Source: Sphingomonadales bacterium EhC05 (GTDB lineage: Bacteria; Pseudomonadota; Alphaproteobacteria; Sphingomonadales; Sphingomonadaceae). From it: a DNA stretch of 64,000 nt. A program made the translations under genes and the position numbers. Every line of letters starts with the position of its first letter. The first letter of the stretch is position 1. The notes under the pieces were generated by a model. The model saw nothing but the letters and a program-made list of their open reading frames with translations, searched no databases and was not told where the DNA came from. The stretch spans positions 100,014 to 164,013 of the forward strand of contig LXYP01000005.1 in the NCBI GenBank assembly GCA_001650955.1. The letters run 5' to 3'. Positions 25,125 to 37,564 of the stretch are shown here, in pieces.

Positions 25125-26687
25125 TCAGTCAAACGAATAGCTGCAACCGATCCAAAAGTTTACATCATCGACTTGCGAATCCAATTTGCTCCGGCTCATT
25201 CCAAATGCCGCAAGTTCGGACGGTCTAGCGAGTTTACTTACTGTACGAGACCCCAGTTTGGCGACTTGATCAGCGCCGACACCGCCCGCTATCGCTGTAA
25301 TTCCATGGTTAATCGCGGCCTCAGGCATGCCCATACTTGCTAACAAGATATTCGGCACGATCGAACCAACAGCAGCAGGCGCGCCTTCAAGGGCAATTTT
25401 AGCCATCGTGTTTTCTTTGGTCCAATTTTGCGTTTTATCTTTTAGTTTGAGATAAATTCTCCCAATTTTGCTTTCAACGCTAAAATCGGGCAGATCACCT
25501 AAAACCCGGTCAATATGCTCGTTCATAGCAATCTGAACTGAGGCTTGTCGAAAGTCCCGAGCTTTATCGACAATTATTTTCTGTTTTATGCTCTCGGCAG
25601 TTTTACTACTAGAATATTGCTCAATTTCTTTGCGCTCTTGATGTATCGCGCTATATATATCGCGATTTAATTTCTGGATACTCCTTTGGAACTGGTCGTC
25701 AGAAACCATTTCCCATATCCGTTCCCAGTCAACTTGGTTCATACCTCCAGCAACTTCATCGGCCTGGTCATTAGATTCCACTCGATCAATGGAATCTTGG
25801 CCCAGAAAAGCCAGTAATAATTGACTGTCATATTTTCCATTTGGGACTTCCTGAAGAAAATATGATGGGATTTCAATATCATATCGATAAGCAAATTCGT
25901 TACCCAATGAAAAATCTAACCAATTGCGTATCAAATCCCAGTAATCTCCAAAAACTGATTTATATTCAGGCTTATACCAAGTCCCCCTCAGATTCGGCGC
26001 ATCTGCCTTGCTCAGAACTTCCGATATTCCTGATTCCACAGCTTGGAATACGTCAGAGTGATCGAACTTCTCTCGGCTACGGTCAAGATAGGCGGTCAAT
26101 GGCGCACCCAATCCAATCGCCGATCCTGTAAAGGGCCGGTCGGGGAAGGCTTTGGAGACAGTAAGGCCAAGCTGCTCGGATTCGCAAAACTCACTTGCGA
26201 TTCGGCGGAAAAAAAATCCCGGGCCACCGATCCTTTCAATCGCCATCCAATGCCGTTCTAGGAATGCCCGAGACATAGCAGCGATAAATTCATCTGGTGA
26301 CGCGTCGTTCTCCGACGCAAGATCCCCCAAAACCACCGTTTTTGCACCTGAATGCACATACGCGGCGACAAAGTCATCGTAACTGTTGAAATGTGCTTCG
26401 AGTCCGATCGAGAAAGGTCGATATGACGACTTGTTATACAGTTTTTGTCGATGCTTCTCTAAACCATTATATACTTCGGTGAACAGTTCTTGAAATCCGG
26501 GACTATCAGCAACATAACCAGCTGGAATAACAATTGTTCTCCCAAATAATATCGCCATGAGCGTTTCTGTTCGGGCTTGAGCGATGTCATATTGTTTAGA
26601 TTGAGCTGTATCATCTTGGTACCTCGCAGCGTCAAGGCTTTGCAGAATCGTGCTCAGTCGCGGTACTTGCATAATCGCTGTGGTCAT
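25125..26687 (-). CDS. Uncharacterised 520-residue protein
   Basis: I do not recognise this protein. It has no signal peptide and no conventional membrane anchor. The first 150 residues are mixed alpha/beta (ILFGRTIVIPAGYVADSPGF, KTVVLGDLASEND); the middle is helical with a charged, probably coiled segment (QKLNRDIYSAIHQERKEIEQ); and near residues 430-475 there is a Gly/Ala-rich, mildly hydrophobic stretch (APAAVGSIVPNILLASMGM, AAINHGITAIAGGVGA) that could insert into or bind a membrane. The base composition is clearly more AT-rich than the genes on either side, which suggests transfer. No partner gene is adjacent. A defence or toxin role is possible but only guessed. Confidence 0.75.
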   Translation of the reverse strand: MTTAIMQVPRLSTILQSLDAARYQDDTAQSKQYDIAQARTETLMAILFGRTIVIPAGYVADSPGFQELFTEVYNGLEKHRQKLYNKSSYRPFSIGLEAHFNSYDDFVAAYVHSGAKTVVLGDLASENDASPDEFIAAMSRAFLERHWMAIERIGGPGFFFRRIASEFCESEQLGLTVSKAFPDRPFTGSAIGLGAPLTAYLDRSREKFDHSDVFQAVESGISEVLSKADAPNLRGTWYKPEYKSVFGDYWDLIRNWLDFSLGNEFAYRYDIEIPSYFLQEVPNGKYDSQLLLAFLGQDSIDRVESNDQADEVAGGMNQVDWERIWEMVSDDQFQRSIQKLNRDIYSAIHQERKEIEQYSSSKTAESIKQKIIVDKARDFRQASVQIAMNEHIDRVLGDLPDFSVESKIGRIYLKLKDKTQNWTKENTMAKIALEGAPAAVGSIVPNILLASMGMPEAAINHGITAIAGGVGADQVAKLGSRTVSKLARPSELAAFGMSRSKLDSQVDDVNFWIGCSYSFD

Positions 26688-26923
26688 CGAAAATCGCCTG
26701 TTTCAATTCTCATGAAAAAGCCGTCCATAAACAATAGTTGCCGATTCAATCTAAGAATTGCAACGTAAAAAACATCATTGATTATGGCATATATACATAG
26801 CTCTAATCTGAATACTTGTTCGCCAGAATCGCACGATAATCAGAGTCGGGACAGAGACAGAAATCGCTGCGCCAATCAAACGAGATAATAGTTTAAAAAC
26901 TCACGCCTCTGAGCCGAAGAATT

Positions 26924-27415
26924 TTACCCAGCCACCAGCTTCACAAAATTGCTTTCGACCCAACCGCTCTCGCAGGGGCCATCATAATCTTGCTTGGTTC
27001 GCACGGGCGAGGAGACGCCGCAATCGCCGGCGCCGGTCGCGTCAGCTTCTGCCGCATTGTCATAGACGATGCCAAACCATTGCTGGTCGTGGCTGCGCGA
27101 GCAGATATAGACCATCGCGCCGAGATCCAGCGTGTCTTTCTTGGCGGCGCTGTCAAATGGAGCGATGAACACGTCGAGCTTGGCGCTGCGCAGGCCGGCG
27201 ACCTTGCCAACCGCCTGACAGGCGTCAAAGCGCGGTCCGCCCTCGCCGATCCGCACGGCGCGGGCTCCGGGCTCGGAATCGACCCGCGCGGTTCGGCCTG
27301 TCGGATTGCTCGCATCGCCCTGCGATGCGTTCAGATCATCGCTGACCTGGGTGGAGTCCGAACAGCCTGTGGCCGCGAGGGTCAAAATTGCGAGAATGGA
27401 GAGGGTTCTAATCAT
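26924..27415 (-). CDS. Small lipoprotein with SH3-like end
   Basis: 163-residue lipoprotein (lipobox ATGC, Cys18) with a polar linker and four cysteines in the mature part that could form disulfides. The end CESGWVESNFVKLVAG has the pattern that closes bacterial SH3 (SH3b) domains, and MVYICSRSHDQQWFGIVYD fits its inner strands. SH3b lipoproteins often bind peptidoglycan; that role is inferred. Alone, with repeat copies 7 and 8 upstream of it. Confidence 0.72.
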   Translation of the reverse strand: MIRTLSILAILTLAATGCSDSTQVSDDLNASQGDASNPTGRTARVDSEPGARAVRIGEGGPRFDACQAVGKVAGLRSAKLDVFIAPFDSAAKKDTLDLGAMVYICSRSHDQQWFGIVYDNAAEADATGAGDCGVSSPVRTKQDYDGPCESGWVESNFVKLVAG

Positions 27416-27506
27416 CAGATGTGTTTAGCGCATAAGCAGGGGCTTTGGGAAGCAGGGAATGCGATCCACCTCTCAACGTCTCGTGCGCGCTGATTGCGGC
27501 TCCTGC

Positions 27507-27533
27507 CGTTCATGCTGAGCCTGTCGAAGCATT
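27507..27533. repeat. Palindromic repeat copy 7 (reverse orientation)
   Basis: CCGTTCATGCTGAGCCTGTC then GAAGCAT, with the ATGCT/AGCAT compensatory variant that keeps the stem. Paired with the expanded copy 8. Confidence 0.8.
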
Positions 27534-27569
27534 GCGCAGCTCTGGGTGGCCCGAGGTTGGGGCAGAGAC

Positions 27570-27632
27570 GATCCTTCGACAGGCTCAGGACGGGCTCAGG
27601 ACGGGCTCAGGACGGGCTCAGGATGAACGGAT
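27570..27632. repeat. Palindromic repeat copy 8 with internal 11-base expansion
   Basis: Starts as a normal forward copy (GATCCTTCGACAGGCTCAGG) but the 11-base unit GCTCAGGACGG is repeated in tandem: 27583-27593, 27594-27604, 27605-27615 and a diverged fourth (GCTCAGGATGA) at 27616-27626. Such arm amplification is absent from the other copies in the window. Confidence 0.9.
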
Positions 27633-27644
27633 GATCTCGCGGGC

Positions 27645-28046
27645 CTAGAGCACGATCTGGGTCTGCGTCACCACCGCCACCAATGTTCCGTCTTCCAGCG
27701 TAATTTTTGTCTGCCAGACCGATTGGCGCTTGCCAGCCTTGAACGGTGTCGCCTCGCCATAGACCATCTGTCCTTCAGGCGCGGCATTGAGGAAGTTGGT
27801 CTTGCTTTCCGACGTCGTAGTGCCGTTCGAGCCCTCAGGCAGATTGGCGAAGCCGCCAAATGCGCCGAGCACATCGGCAAAGGTCATCACCGCACCACCG
27901 TGGATGCTGGGCGTGCCGCGGCCGTTGCCCGCTGTGCAAATCTCCGGCCGGACCAGCATTTCACCGCGCACGCGATCCTTGGTCATTTCGGTTATCATGA
28001 TGCCCATGGTCTTGGCAAAGGGCACCATATCGGCGGGGTTGGTCAT
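27645..28046 (-). CDS. PaaI-family thioesterase
   Basis: Hotdog-fold acyl-CoA thioesterase of 133 residues, of the PaaI/4HBT group, with the helix motif IHGGAVMTFADVLGAFGGFA (His-Gly-Gly and following Asp) and ESKTNFLNAA (substrate loop). The ATG at 28046 has AGAAAGAAG before it; ten upstream codons in frame are probably not translated. It lies next to the decayed GxxExxY gene. Confidence 0.85.
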   Translation of the reverse strand: MTNPADMVPFAKTMGIMITEMTKDRVRGEMLVRPEICTAGNGRGTPSIHGGAVMTFADVLGAFGGFANLPEGSNGTTTSESKTNFLNAAPEGQMVYGEATPFKAGKRQSVWQTKITLEDGTLVAVVTQTQIVL

Positions 28047-28087
28047 TGATCTTCTTTCTGCTTTTGATTCGCGCACATCGCGAAGCG

Positions 28088-31162
<3,075 letters not shown>

Positions 31163-31216
31163 TTGAGCTTTTTTTGGCCCGCTTTGCGCGTAAAATAGGC
31201 TCTAGAACGACCAGCA

Positions 31217-31636
31217 CTAGAATAGAATTTTTGCAGCTGTAATCGCATCGAGAACCAGGGACGCCGCCATAACCCCGCTGGCCCCGACAAGCCAAATCAG
31301 ATAAATTCGGTTCAGGCCGGATGCCGGCGCAGCTTTAAGCCTGATCCGCGCTTCGGGCTTCCAGATCATGAGCAAGGCGAAAGACCAGAAGATCAGATGG
31401 ATCACGGTCCCAATCTCGGTGCGGCTTAGCTCTGGAAATGCAGCTTTTACAGCAATCAGCCCGAATATATTCACGGCCAGTGCCGCAACCATCCAACGCG
31501 CGCCCGATTTCCAAGGCGCGAAGACAATACCAATGGCGAAGGAAACCGCCATGACACGCATCCATATTTGGACGCCCCAAGGATAAGCTGCCGCTTCGGC
31601 CTGAAGTGCGCTCCAACTCGCTTGGAATATGTCCAT
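31217..31636 (-). CDS. Four-helix membrane protein, unknown
   Basis: 139-residue inner-membrane protein with four predicted helices (MRVMAVSFAIGIVFAPW; MVAALAVNIFGLIAVKA; IGTVIHLIFWSFALLMIW; IYLIWLVGASGVMAASLVL). I cannot assign a domain. ATG start with GGATATTGA-poor upstream sequence, so the start is not certain. It lies between gyrB (convergent) and the MFS gene (same strand, 119 bases upstream). Confidence 0.7.
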   Translation of the reverse strand: MDIFQASWSALQAEAAAYPWGVQIWMRVMAVSFAIGIVFAPWKSGARWMVAALAVNIFGLIAVKAAFPELSRTEIGTVIHLIFWSFALLMIWKPEARIRLKAAPASGLNRIYLIWLVGASGVMAASLVLDAITAAKILF

Positions 31637-31755
31637 CAGTTGTTTCGATATCCGGTGGTAAGACGTACCGCCATCATCTTAACTGGCCTATGTTGGCTGG
31701 GTGCCGCGAATATTGTCATCAGCTATCCTATCCTCATTTTCGATTTGCCCTGCTA

Positions 31756-33240
31756 TCAACGTCCCATGTCCCGCTGGATGGTACGGCTCGCCATATAGAA
31801 GTGGAAAACTGCCCATAAATATAGACATTTGAACAAAATCATCGACCATTGCAGCCCGTCCGCATTGGCCGAACTACATGCAGTTTGCGCCGCAGCAGCG
31901 AGGTCGGACGCTTTGCAAGTCTCCAAGGTTAATGATGGATCTATTCCTGACAGGAAAGTCGCGTTTAAAATCGTCGATAGCCCGCCGATCAACGGCGGCC
32001 CGAGGCCATAGCCGAGCAAGTTTACGATGAATAACGTAACGGCCACAGCGGTTGCCCTCATCCTGCTGTCGACGACGCCACTTGGCACTGCATAGAGCGG
32101 GCAGAGATAGGTATAGAGGAGCATTTGACCGACCATCATCAGCGGCACAGCCAGCCACAAGGATTCTGCCAAATAACCAGTTACATGCATCGGTATCACA
32201 CCCAGCAGGGCAAACATCGGAATGAAAGCCAATGCCTTTGGGAAGCGCTCGGCATATTTGTCTGCCAAAAAGCCTGACATATAGGTCCCGATCGCAGCCA
32301 TGATCGCGAGCGCCATCGCGATTTTCACCGAGGCGTCGAATATCGACATTTCATGGGTCCGGATCAAGAAGGATACGAAAAACTGGCCCACGCCATAGTT
32401 GACGAACGAGGCAATTGTGACACCTATTGTAACGTGCCAATAGGCCGGCTTTTCAGACAGAATCTTGAGAACCTCGCGAAAACCGACTTGCTCCCGACCC
32501 TGCATTTCCGGCGGATCCGTATATCCGCGAGGAGGTTCCTTGATCGTCATCTTCACGATCATCGCGACAATGATACCCGGTATGCCGACGACCACGAAGG
32601 CGACACGCCAGCCTTCGATATTTTGCCAATCCAGCGCGTTGGCAGCCCAGGTCCAGTTCCAGCTATTGAACAGCGCACCCAATATCGGTCCATCGAGATT
32701 TCCGACAACATAGCCGCCAAAGACATAAGCAACCATGCCGCCTAACGGGATGCCGAGCGCATAGACTGAGACGGCGGTTGAGCGCTCTGCGGGTACAAAA
32801 TAATCCGCGATGATGGAATTGGCCGGCGGTGAGCAGCCAGCTTCACCGATGCTAACGCCAATTCGGAAAATGAAAAGTGCAATAAAGCTGGTCGCAAAGC
32901 CACATAAGGCCGTCATCAAACTCCACAGGGCTATCGACCCGGCGATAATCCAGACACGATGGTGCTTTTCTGAAAAACGCGCGATTGGGATGCCGACAAA
33001 AGTATAGAGAATTGCGAACGCCGGGCCTCCCAGCAGTCCCATCTGCCAGTCCTCAACTCCGAATGATTCCTTAATCGGCTCGGTCAAAATGTTAATGATC
33101 GTGCGATCAATGAAATTGAAAATATAGACCGTGAGCAATATTCCGAGAATATATTTGCGATAAGCTTTGGTGCCATAGCCCGTATCCGGAGTTCCTCCGG
33201 CGTCGAAATGCGAGACGCTTCTCGCTGTTGTTTCGGTCAA
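31756..33240 (-). CDS. MFS transporter, spinster-type
   Basis: 494-residue, twelve-helix major facilitator of the spinster-like group common in sphingomonads. N-terminal helix YIFNFIDRTIINILTEPIKE has the family Asp-Arg; GEAGCSPPANSIIADYF is the motif between helices 4 and 5, and GIPLGGMVAYVFGG follows. A long periplasmic loop (around residues 185-215) has several Trp residues. The substrate is probably a small organic acid or lipid, not determinable. It is downstream of a PQQ dehydrogenase and serine hydrolase on the same strand, possibly one catabolic set. Confidence 0.85.
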   Translation of the reverse strand: MTETTARSVSHFDAGGTPDTGYGTKAYRKYILGILLTVYIFNFIDRTIINILTEPIKESFGVEDWQMGLLGGPAFAILYTFVGIPIARFSEKHHRVWIIAGSIALWSLMTALCGFATSFIALFIFRIGVSIGEAGCSPPANSIIADYFVPAERSTAVSVYALGIPLGGMVAYVFGGYVVGNLDGPILGALFNSWNWTWAANALDWQNIEGWRVAFVVVGIPGIIVAMIVKMTIKEPPRGYTDPPEMQGREQVGFREVLKILSEKPAYWHVTIGVTIASFVNYGVGQFFVSFLIRTHEMSIFDASVKIAMALAIMAAIGTYMSGFLADKYAERFPKALAFIPMFALLGVIPMHVTGYLAESLWLAVPLMMVGQMLLYTYLCPLYAVPSGVVDSRMRATAVAVTLFIVNLLGYGLGPPLIGGLSTILNATFLSGIDPSLTLETCKASDLAAAAQTACSSANADGLQWSMILFKCLYLWAVFHFYMASRTIQRDMGR

Positions 33241-33326
33241 ACCCCAACTCCCAAATTATTCCCCAACCGATTAATACGGGTTGGTTTTCTTCAACGATAC
33301 CTGATTTTCCGGCATTGTATATTCCA

Positions 33327-35405
33327 TTATCTACGATCGCTTTGGGTGCAAGCGCGGTCTGAAGAAAACGGCCACTTTCCGGACCGAATCAAATCAGATT
33401 TCTGACGATTATTCGGGCAGCGAAAAGGCGACAATATTGTCGCCAAGCTTCGAGCCCATGTGGAGGCGCCACCGGCGGCGATGACGACATATTGCCGCCC
33501 TTTCCAGACATAGCTCATCGGAGTGGCCTGTCCGCCAGCCGGAAGACGGCCTTTCCATAGTTCGTTGCCGGTCACCACATTGAATGCGCGCAGATAGTGA
33601 TCTGATGTCGCCCCGATAAACACCAAGCCCCCGGCAGTCACAATCGGACCGCCAAGAGCGGGCGTGCCCAGTTTTAGCGCCAAACCTCCCGGGGCCACAT
33701 CTTCGGTCGTGCCCAAGGCCTGACGCCAGACAATTTTCCCGCTGTCCAAGTCTATTCCAGCCAATATGCCCCATGGTGGCGGTGTGCAGGGCAGTCCGAG
33801 TGGCGACAGCAGCATCGCCCGACTCATGCCATAAGGCGCGCCTTCCATCGGCGCGAACTCATCATCGTCGCTGATCTTGTTGGCTTTCGCACTTTCCGTC
33901 GTACTAGGTTGGAGGCGCATATATTGCCCGACATTGTTCATATTCACGACTAGCAAATTGCGATTGGGGTCAAAAGCGGCGCTCCCCCAATTTGCTCCAC
34001 CGCCGGTAAATGGCAGAGATAATGTACCCTGGATCGTAGGCGGCGTAAAAAGCCCTTCCGCCCGAAGGCTTTCCAACTGGGCCTTGCATGCCCATCTATC
34101 CCAAAATGTAATCCCGAAAGCGTCGCTTGGATCAACTCGGTCAGGCACGATCGCAGGCGTGTTCACCGGAAAGGGCTGTGTTGGTGACAGGACTTCCCCC
34201 TTTTCCGCACCCTGCGGAACCGCGCGCTCCTCGATCGGCAGGAACGGTTTTCCGGTCTCTCGGTCTAGCACGAAAAGCAGGCCGGTTTTCGTTACCTGAG
34301 CGACGACATCATGAGCCTTGCCCTCGCGCCACACTTGATACAGGCCTGGTTGGGCGGGAAGGTCATAATCCCAGACATCATGATGCACCGTTTGAAAGTG
34401 CCAGGCAACAGTACCATCATCCCCGTTCAATGCGACGACGCTATTCGCATAGAGATTATCACCCACGCGATTGCCGCCATAATAGTCGGGGCTCGGGCTG
34501 GACGTCGGAATGATAACCAGCTTGCGTTCTTCATCAACTGCAATCGTCGACCAGACGTTGCTGTGACCGCCGCGAATATCGGGCGATCCCGACAGCGGAT
34601 CAAATGTCCATTTTATCGCGCCGGTACGCGTATCAAATGCAAAAACAGTGCCCTTGGGTGCATCAGTGCGTAAATTATCGCCGATCGAAGTCCCGGTTAC
34701 GACGGTGTCGCCGATGATCGCGGGTGCCGACGTTATCTGAAACTCGCCGGGCCAGCGCAAAGTTATCGAGGGTTGGATGCGCTGGGTTCCGTTTTCGCCA
34801 AATTCCTCGCATGGTTCTCCGGTCTTGGCATCCAGCGCGATCAGCCGGGCATCTACCGTTCCAGTAAACAAGCGCGTTGCACATTTTGCGTCCGCTTCGG
34901 CGGCCCCGTCTTTCCAGTAAGATACCCCGCGACACGTATATTGATTGGCCGGGTTGCTGGCGGTTGGAACCTTCGGATCATAGCGCCATTTTTCTGCGCC
35001 GGACCCTGGATCGACCGCGATAACCTCGTTAAACTGCGTGCAGAAAACCAGCGAGCCTTCAACCAGTATCGGTGTGGTTTGGAGAGCGCTTTTGGATCGG
35101 TCAGCGTCGCTCTTGCCATCCAATGCACCGCTATGATGAATCCATGCTATGGAGAGTTGATCAACATTGTCGATATTGATCTGGGTCGCCGCAGAATAGC
35201 GATTGCCGCCTTTGTCACCGCCATAGGCTTCCCAACCGCCGCCAACATCAACCGGCGCTGTTCGAACAATTTGTGCATCGCCTTCAATCGTCAGATCATC
35301 GGAAAATCCGAGCATCGACCAGACCGCAGTCCCTCCTAGAAAACTGGCCGCAATAAACAGCAGTGCCAGCATGAGAGTTACGCGGAGCGGTGTATATGTC
35401 ATCAT
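33327..35405 (-). pseudogene. PQQ-dependent membrane dehydrogenase with a frameshifted C-terminus
   Basis: Quinoprotein dehydrogenase of the glucose/quinate/shikimate group: one N-terminal membrane helix, then an eight-bladed propeller with GGDKGGNRYSAATQIN, NQYTCRGVSYW, ARLIALDAKTGEPCEEFGENG and WYGGNR-type 'DYYGGNRVGDN' blades. The frame is intact to YVVIAAGGAS (about base 33463) and then runs into an unrelated 35-residue end. The proper family end HMGSKLGDNIVAFSLPE with stop at 33411-33409 is in the next frame, so one base is missing near 33462-33465. Only the last 17 or so residues are changed, so the enzyme may still be made. Electron flow would go to ubiquinone. Confidence 0.85.
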
Positions 35406-35581
35406 CCCAGCATAGCTGAAATTCGCAAAGTTGAAACAAAGAACCCAGAGCGCGCGCTGCCTGGTGGCGACATTTTGGGAGAGATGCGCTTTCGCGAGAA
35501 AATGGTCCTAACTATATCGCCCGCTATACGCATAAGCGGACAATATCTTTAGGCCGAAAAAGCCCCAGCCAAGCTTGGACA

Positions 35582-36853
35582 TCAGGTAATGATGCCAATA
35601 TATTCTTCGCCCATGAGCGACGTTACCAAATCTTTGATCAGGGCATTGCCATTTGATCCGTTTGTCATGATCACAATGGCTTTGCGCGTCGTCGCGTCTC
35701 CAAGGGCGACAGAAATATGGGAAGGACCGTTCTTGCCCCAATGATAATAAGCGACGCCATTGTCGCGTTTTTCCAGTCCCCATCCAAATCCGCGCGGTAA
35801 TCGTCCCTGTTCGATTTCAAGCTCAAATTGAGGTGTCAGCATGGCCTGGCGTGATTGCTCGGTGATTTCCCACGGAGCACGTTTACGTCCAGGCATCATC
35901 AAACATAGGAACCGGGCATAATCTCCTGCGGTGCATCTCAGGCTGGACGCACTGTCAATGATGAAGGCTCCTGGCCGACCCCATCGCCATGCTGGACGGT
36001 CTTTGAGTCGGGAATGGGTGTGCGGTCTCATGCTTGCAACGGCCCGCACATGATCCTGCGCGGTCCAAATATTCATAGGGCGGCCCCAGCGCTGCGCAAC
36101 TTCCTCGAGACGGGGCCCATGTTCGCGAATGAATTGCAGGTCATCGACGATAATTGCGCCCTCTGCATCAACCTTATGTCCATATACCTCTCTGCTGTCA
36201 CGGCCAGGCTCCCATAGCATTCGCATGTCTTCAAGCCCCGCCGGCTGAAACAGGCGTTCACGCATCATGGCGTCAAGACCAAGACCGGTGATCTGCTCCA
36301 TCACGCGCTGGAGCCAATGAAAGGCCTCGCCTGAATATGTTGAATCTGTACCGGGTTGAAAGGCAGGCGTTAGTGGATCAGGTCCATCTGCATCCTCGCG
36401 CCAATTTTGCAGGCCGGTCGTATGTTGCAGCACGTCACGGACCGTGATTTGCTCGGACCAGCGATGTGGTTTCAGGTCGACTGGGCGTAGATATTTGGTG
36501 AGCTTGTCATCCAGCCCGATTTCATTTTTGTCGATCGCTTGCATGACGACATAGGCAAATGCAGGCTTTGATAAAGAGGCGGCCTGGAATAGAGTCTGCC
36601 TTGTAACGGGATCGCCGGTCGTCCAGTTTTTTGCACCAAAACCTTGCTCCCACGCCAATCTTCCATTCTCAACAAAGGCAATCCCAGCACCGGGCACCTG
36701 ATATTCCACCAATTTGGCAAGGATCATCTTTACCTGGCTGACCGATGGCCCCTGGCTTCCGATCGTGGGAGTGACGTAAGCCGGCAAGGTTATCATTGCA
36801 GTCGCGGCAAGGCCGGCTTTCATCAGTTTACGCCGATCCGAATTGATAGTCAT
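35582..36853 (-). CDS. Serine hydrolase (class C beta-lactamase / EstB type)
   Basis: Exported enzyme of 423 residues in the beta-lactamase/DD-peptidase fold. It has a Tat-like leader (DRRKLMKAGLAATAM). The catalytic SxxK motif is SLSK, Ser93 to Lys96, followed by a YSG (STYSGEAFHW) as the second motif, and the third box near YYHWGKNGP. The family includes esterases, D-aminopeptidases and lactamases; neighbours (PQQ dehydrogenase, MFS) favour an esterase or peptidase in a catabolic set over antibiotic resistance. Divergent from the Lrp regulator at 37024. Confidence 0.85.
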   Translation of the reverse strand: MTINSDRRKLMKAGLAATAMITLPAYVTPTIGSQGPSVSQVKMILAKLVEYQVPGAGIAFVENGRLAWEQGFGAKNWTTGDPVTRQTLFQAASLSKPAFAYVVMQAIDKNEIGLDDKLTKYLRPVDLKPHRWSEQITVRDVLQHTTGLQNWREDADGPDPLTPAFQPGTDSTYSGEAFHWLQRVMEQITGLGLDAMMRERLFQPAGLEDMRMLWEPGRDSREVYGHKVDAEGAIIVDDLQFIREHGPRLEEVAQRWGRPMNIWTAQDHVRAVASMRPHTHSRLKDRPAWRWGRPGAFIIDSASSLRCTAGDYARFLCLMMPGRKRAPWEITEQSRQAMLTPQFELEIEQGRLPRGFGWGLEKRDNGVAYYHWGKNGPSHISVALGDATTRKAIVIMTNGSNGNALIKDLVTSLMGEEYIGIIT

Positions 36854-36964
36854 TTAAACGAAACTCCGTCTCTTGGAAATATCCAGTTTTGATTTAAATT
36901 TGCTAGATGCTTGAGCGAACGAGACGGAGTTTATCAAATTTCCAATTACGCTTTTCACTTTTTT

Positions 36965-36992
36965 TCGTTACTGTTAGTACGAATATCGTTAC
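36965..36992. promoter_or_regulatory. Paired TCGTTAC sites in the hydrolase-Lrp interval
   Basis: TCGTTAC at 36965-36971 and 36986-36992, start-to-start 21 bases (two helical turns), in the AT-rich gap between divergent genes. Candidate Lrp/AsnC binding sites by spacing and position; weak evidence. Confidence 0.35.
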
Positions 36993-37023
36993 AAATTGCA
37001 TTTCAATTGAAGGAAATCGTTGA

Positions 37024-37476
37024 ATGGATCGAGCAGACAGGCAGATTCTTGAAATCGTGCAGAAAGAGAATCAATTGACTCATGCGGAAATTGGCGAGCA
37101 GGTGGCGCTTTCGGAATCAGCCGTCCGGCGCCGGTTGAAAGCACTTCGTGATTCCGGAACTATTGCGCGAGATGTTTCGATCCTCAAACCGGCTGGCGAG
37201 GGCGTGCGGTTGATTGTCACTCTGTCGTTCGAAAAAGAAAGCCGGGAGATTTACGACGATTTTGATCGTCAAATTTCGCATCTACCCCAGGTGCTGCAAT
37301 CCTATCATGTCTCTGGCTCGGTCGACTATATTCTGATCGTGCATGGGCCAGATGTTGAATGGTATGAAGAATGGAGCAAGGCGGCTTTCATGTCCAATCC
37401 CAACATTCAGCGCTTCACCACCCATGTGGTCTGGTCGTGCAAGAAATTCGAAACCGCCATCCCCGTGATCGAATGA
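37024..37476 (+). CDS. Lrp/AsnC family transcriptional regulator
   Basis: 150-residue feast/famine regulator: N-terminal helix-turn-helix (ILEIVQKENQLTHAEIGEQV then SESAVRRRLKAL) and C-terminal RAM ligand domain (SYHVSGSVDYILIVHGPDVE, with the typical VTG/VSG-DY pattern). AAGGA lies eight bases before the ATG. Divergent to the serine hydrolase, and thus a candidate regulator of the hydrolase-dehydrogenase-MFS group. Effector likely an amino acid, by family knowledge. Confidence 0.92.
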   Translation: MDRADRQILEIVQKENQLTHAEIGEQVALSESAVRRRLKALRDSGTIARDVSILKPAGEGVRLIVTLSFEKESREIYDDFDRQISHLPQVLQSYHVSGSVDYILIVHGPDVEWYEEWSKAAFMSNPNIQRFTTHVVWSCKKFETAIPVIE

Positions 37477-37564
37477 TTCTCTCTCCATCAAACGTCCGTC
37501 TTCTGCAGGTCGACAAAATAGATTCGACGGCGGCAACTCATGCCAAAACCCCGAGAAAGACATC

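Noticed and set aside
35582..36853. True beta-lactamase for resistance
   Set aside because: SxxK and YSG boxes are shared with esterases, and the catabolic neighbours argue against resistance.
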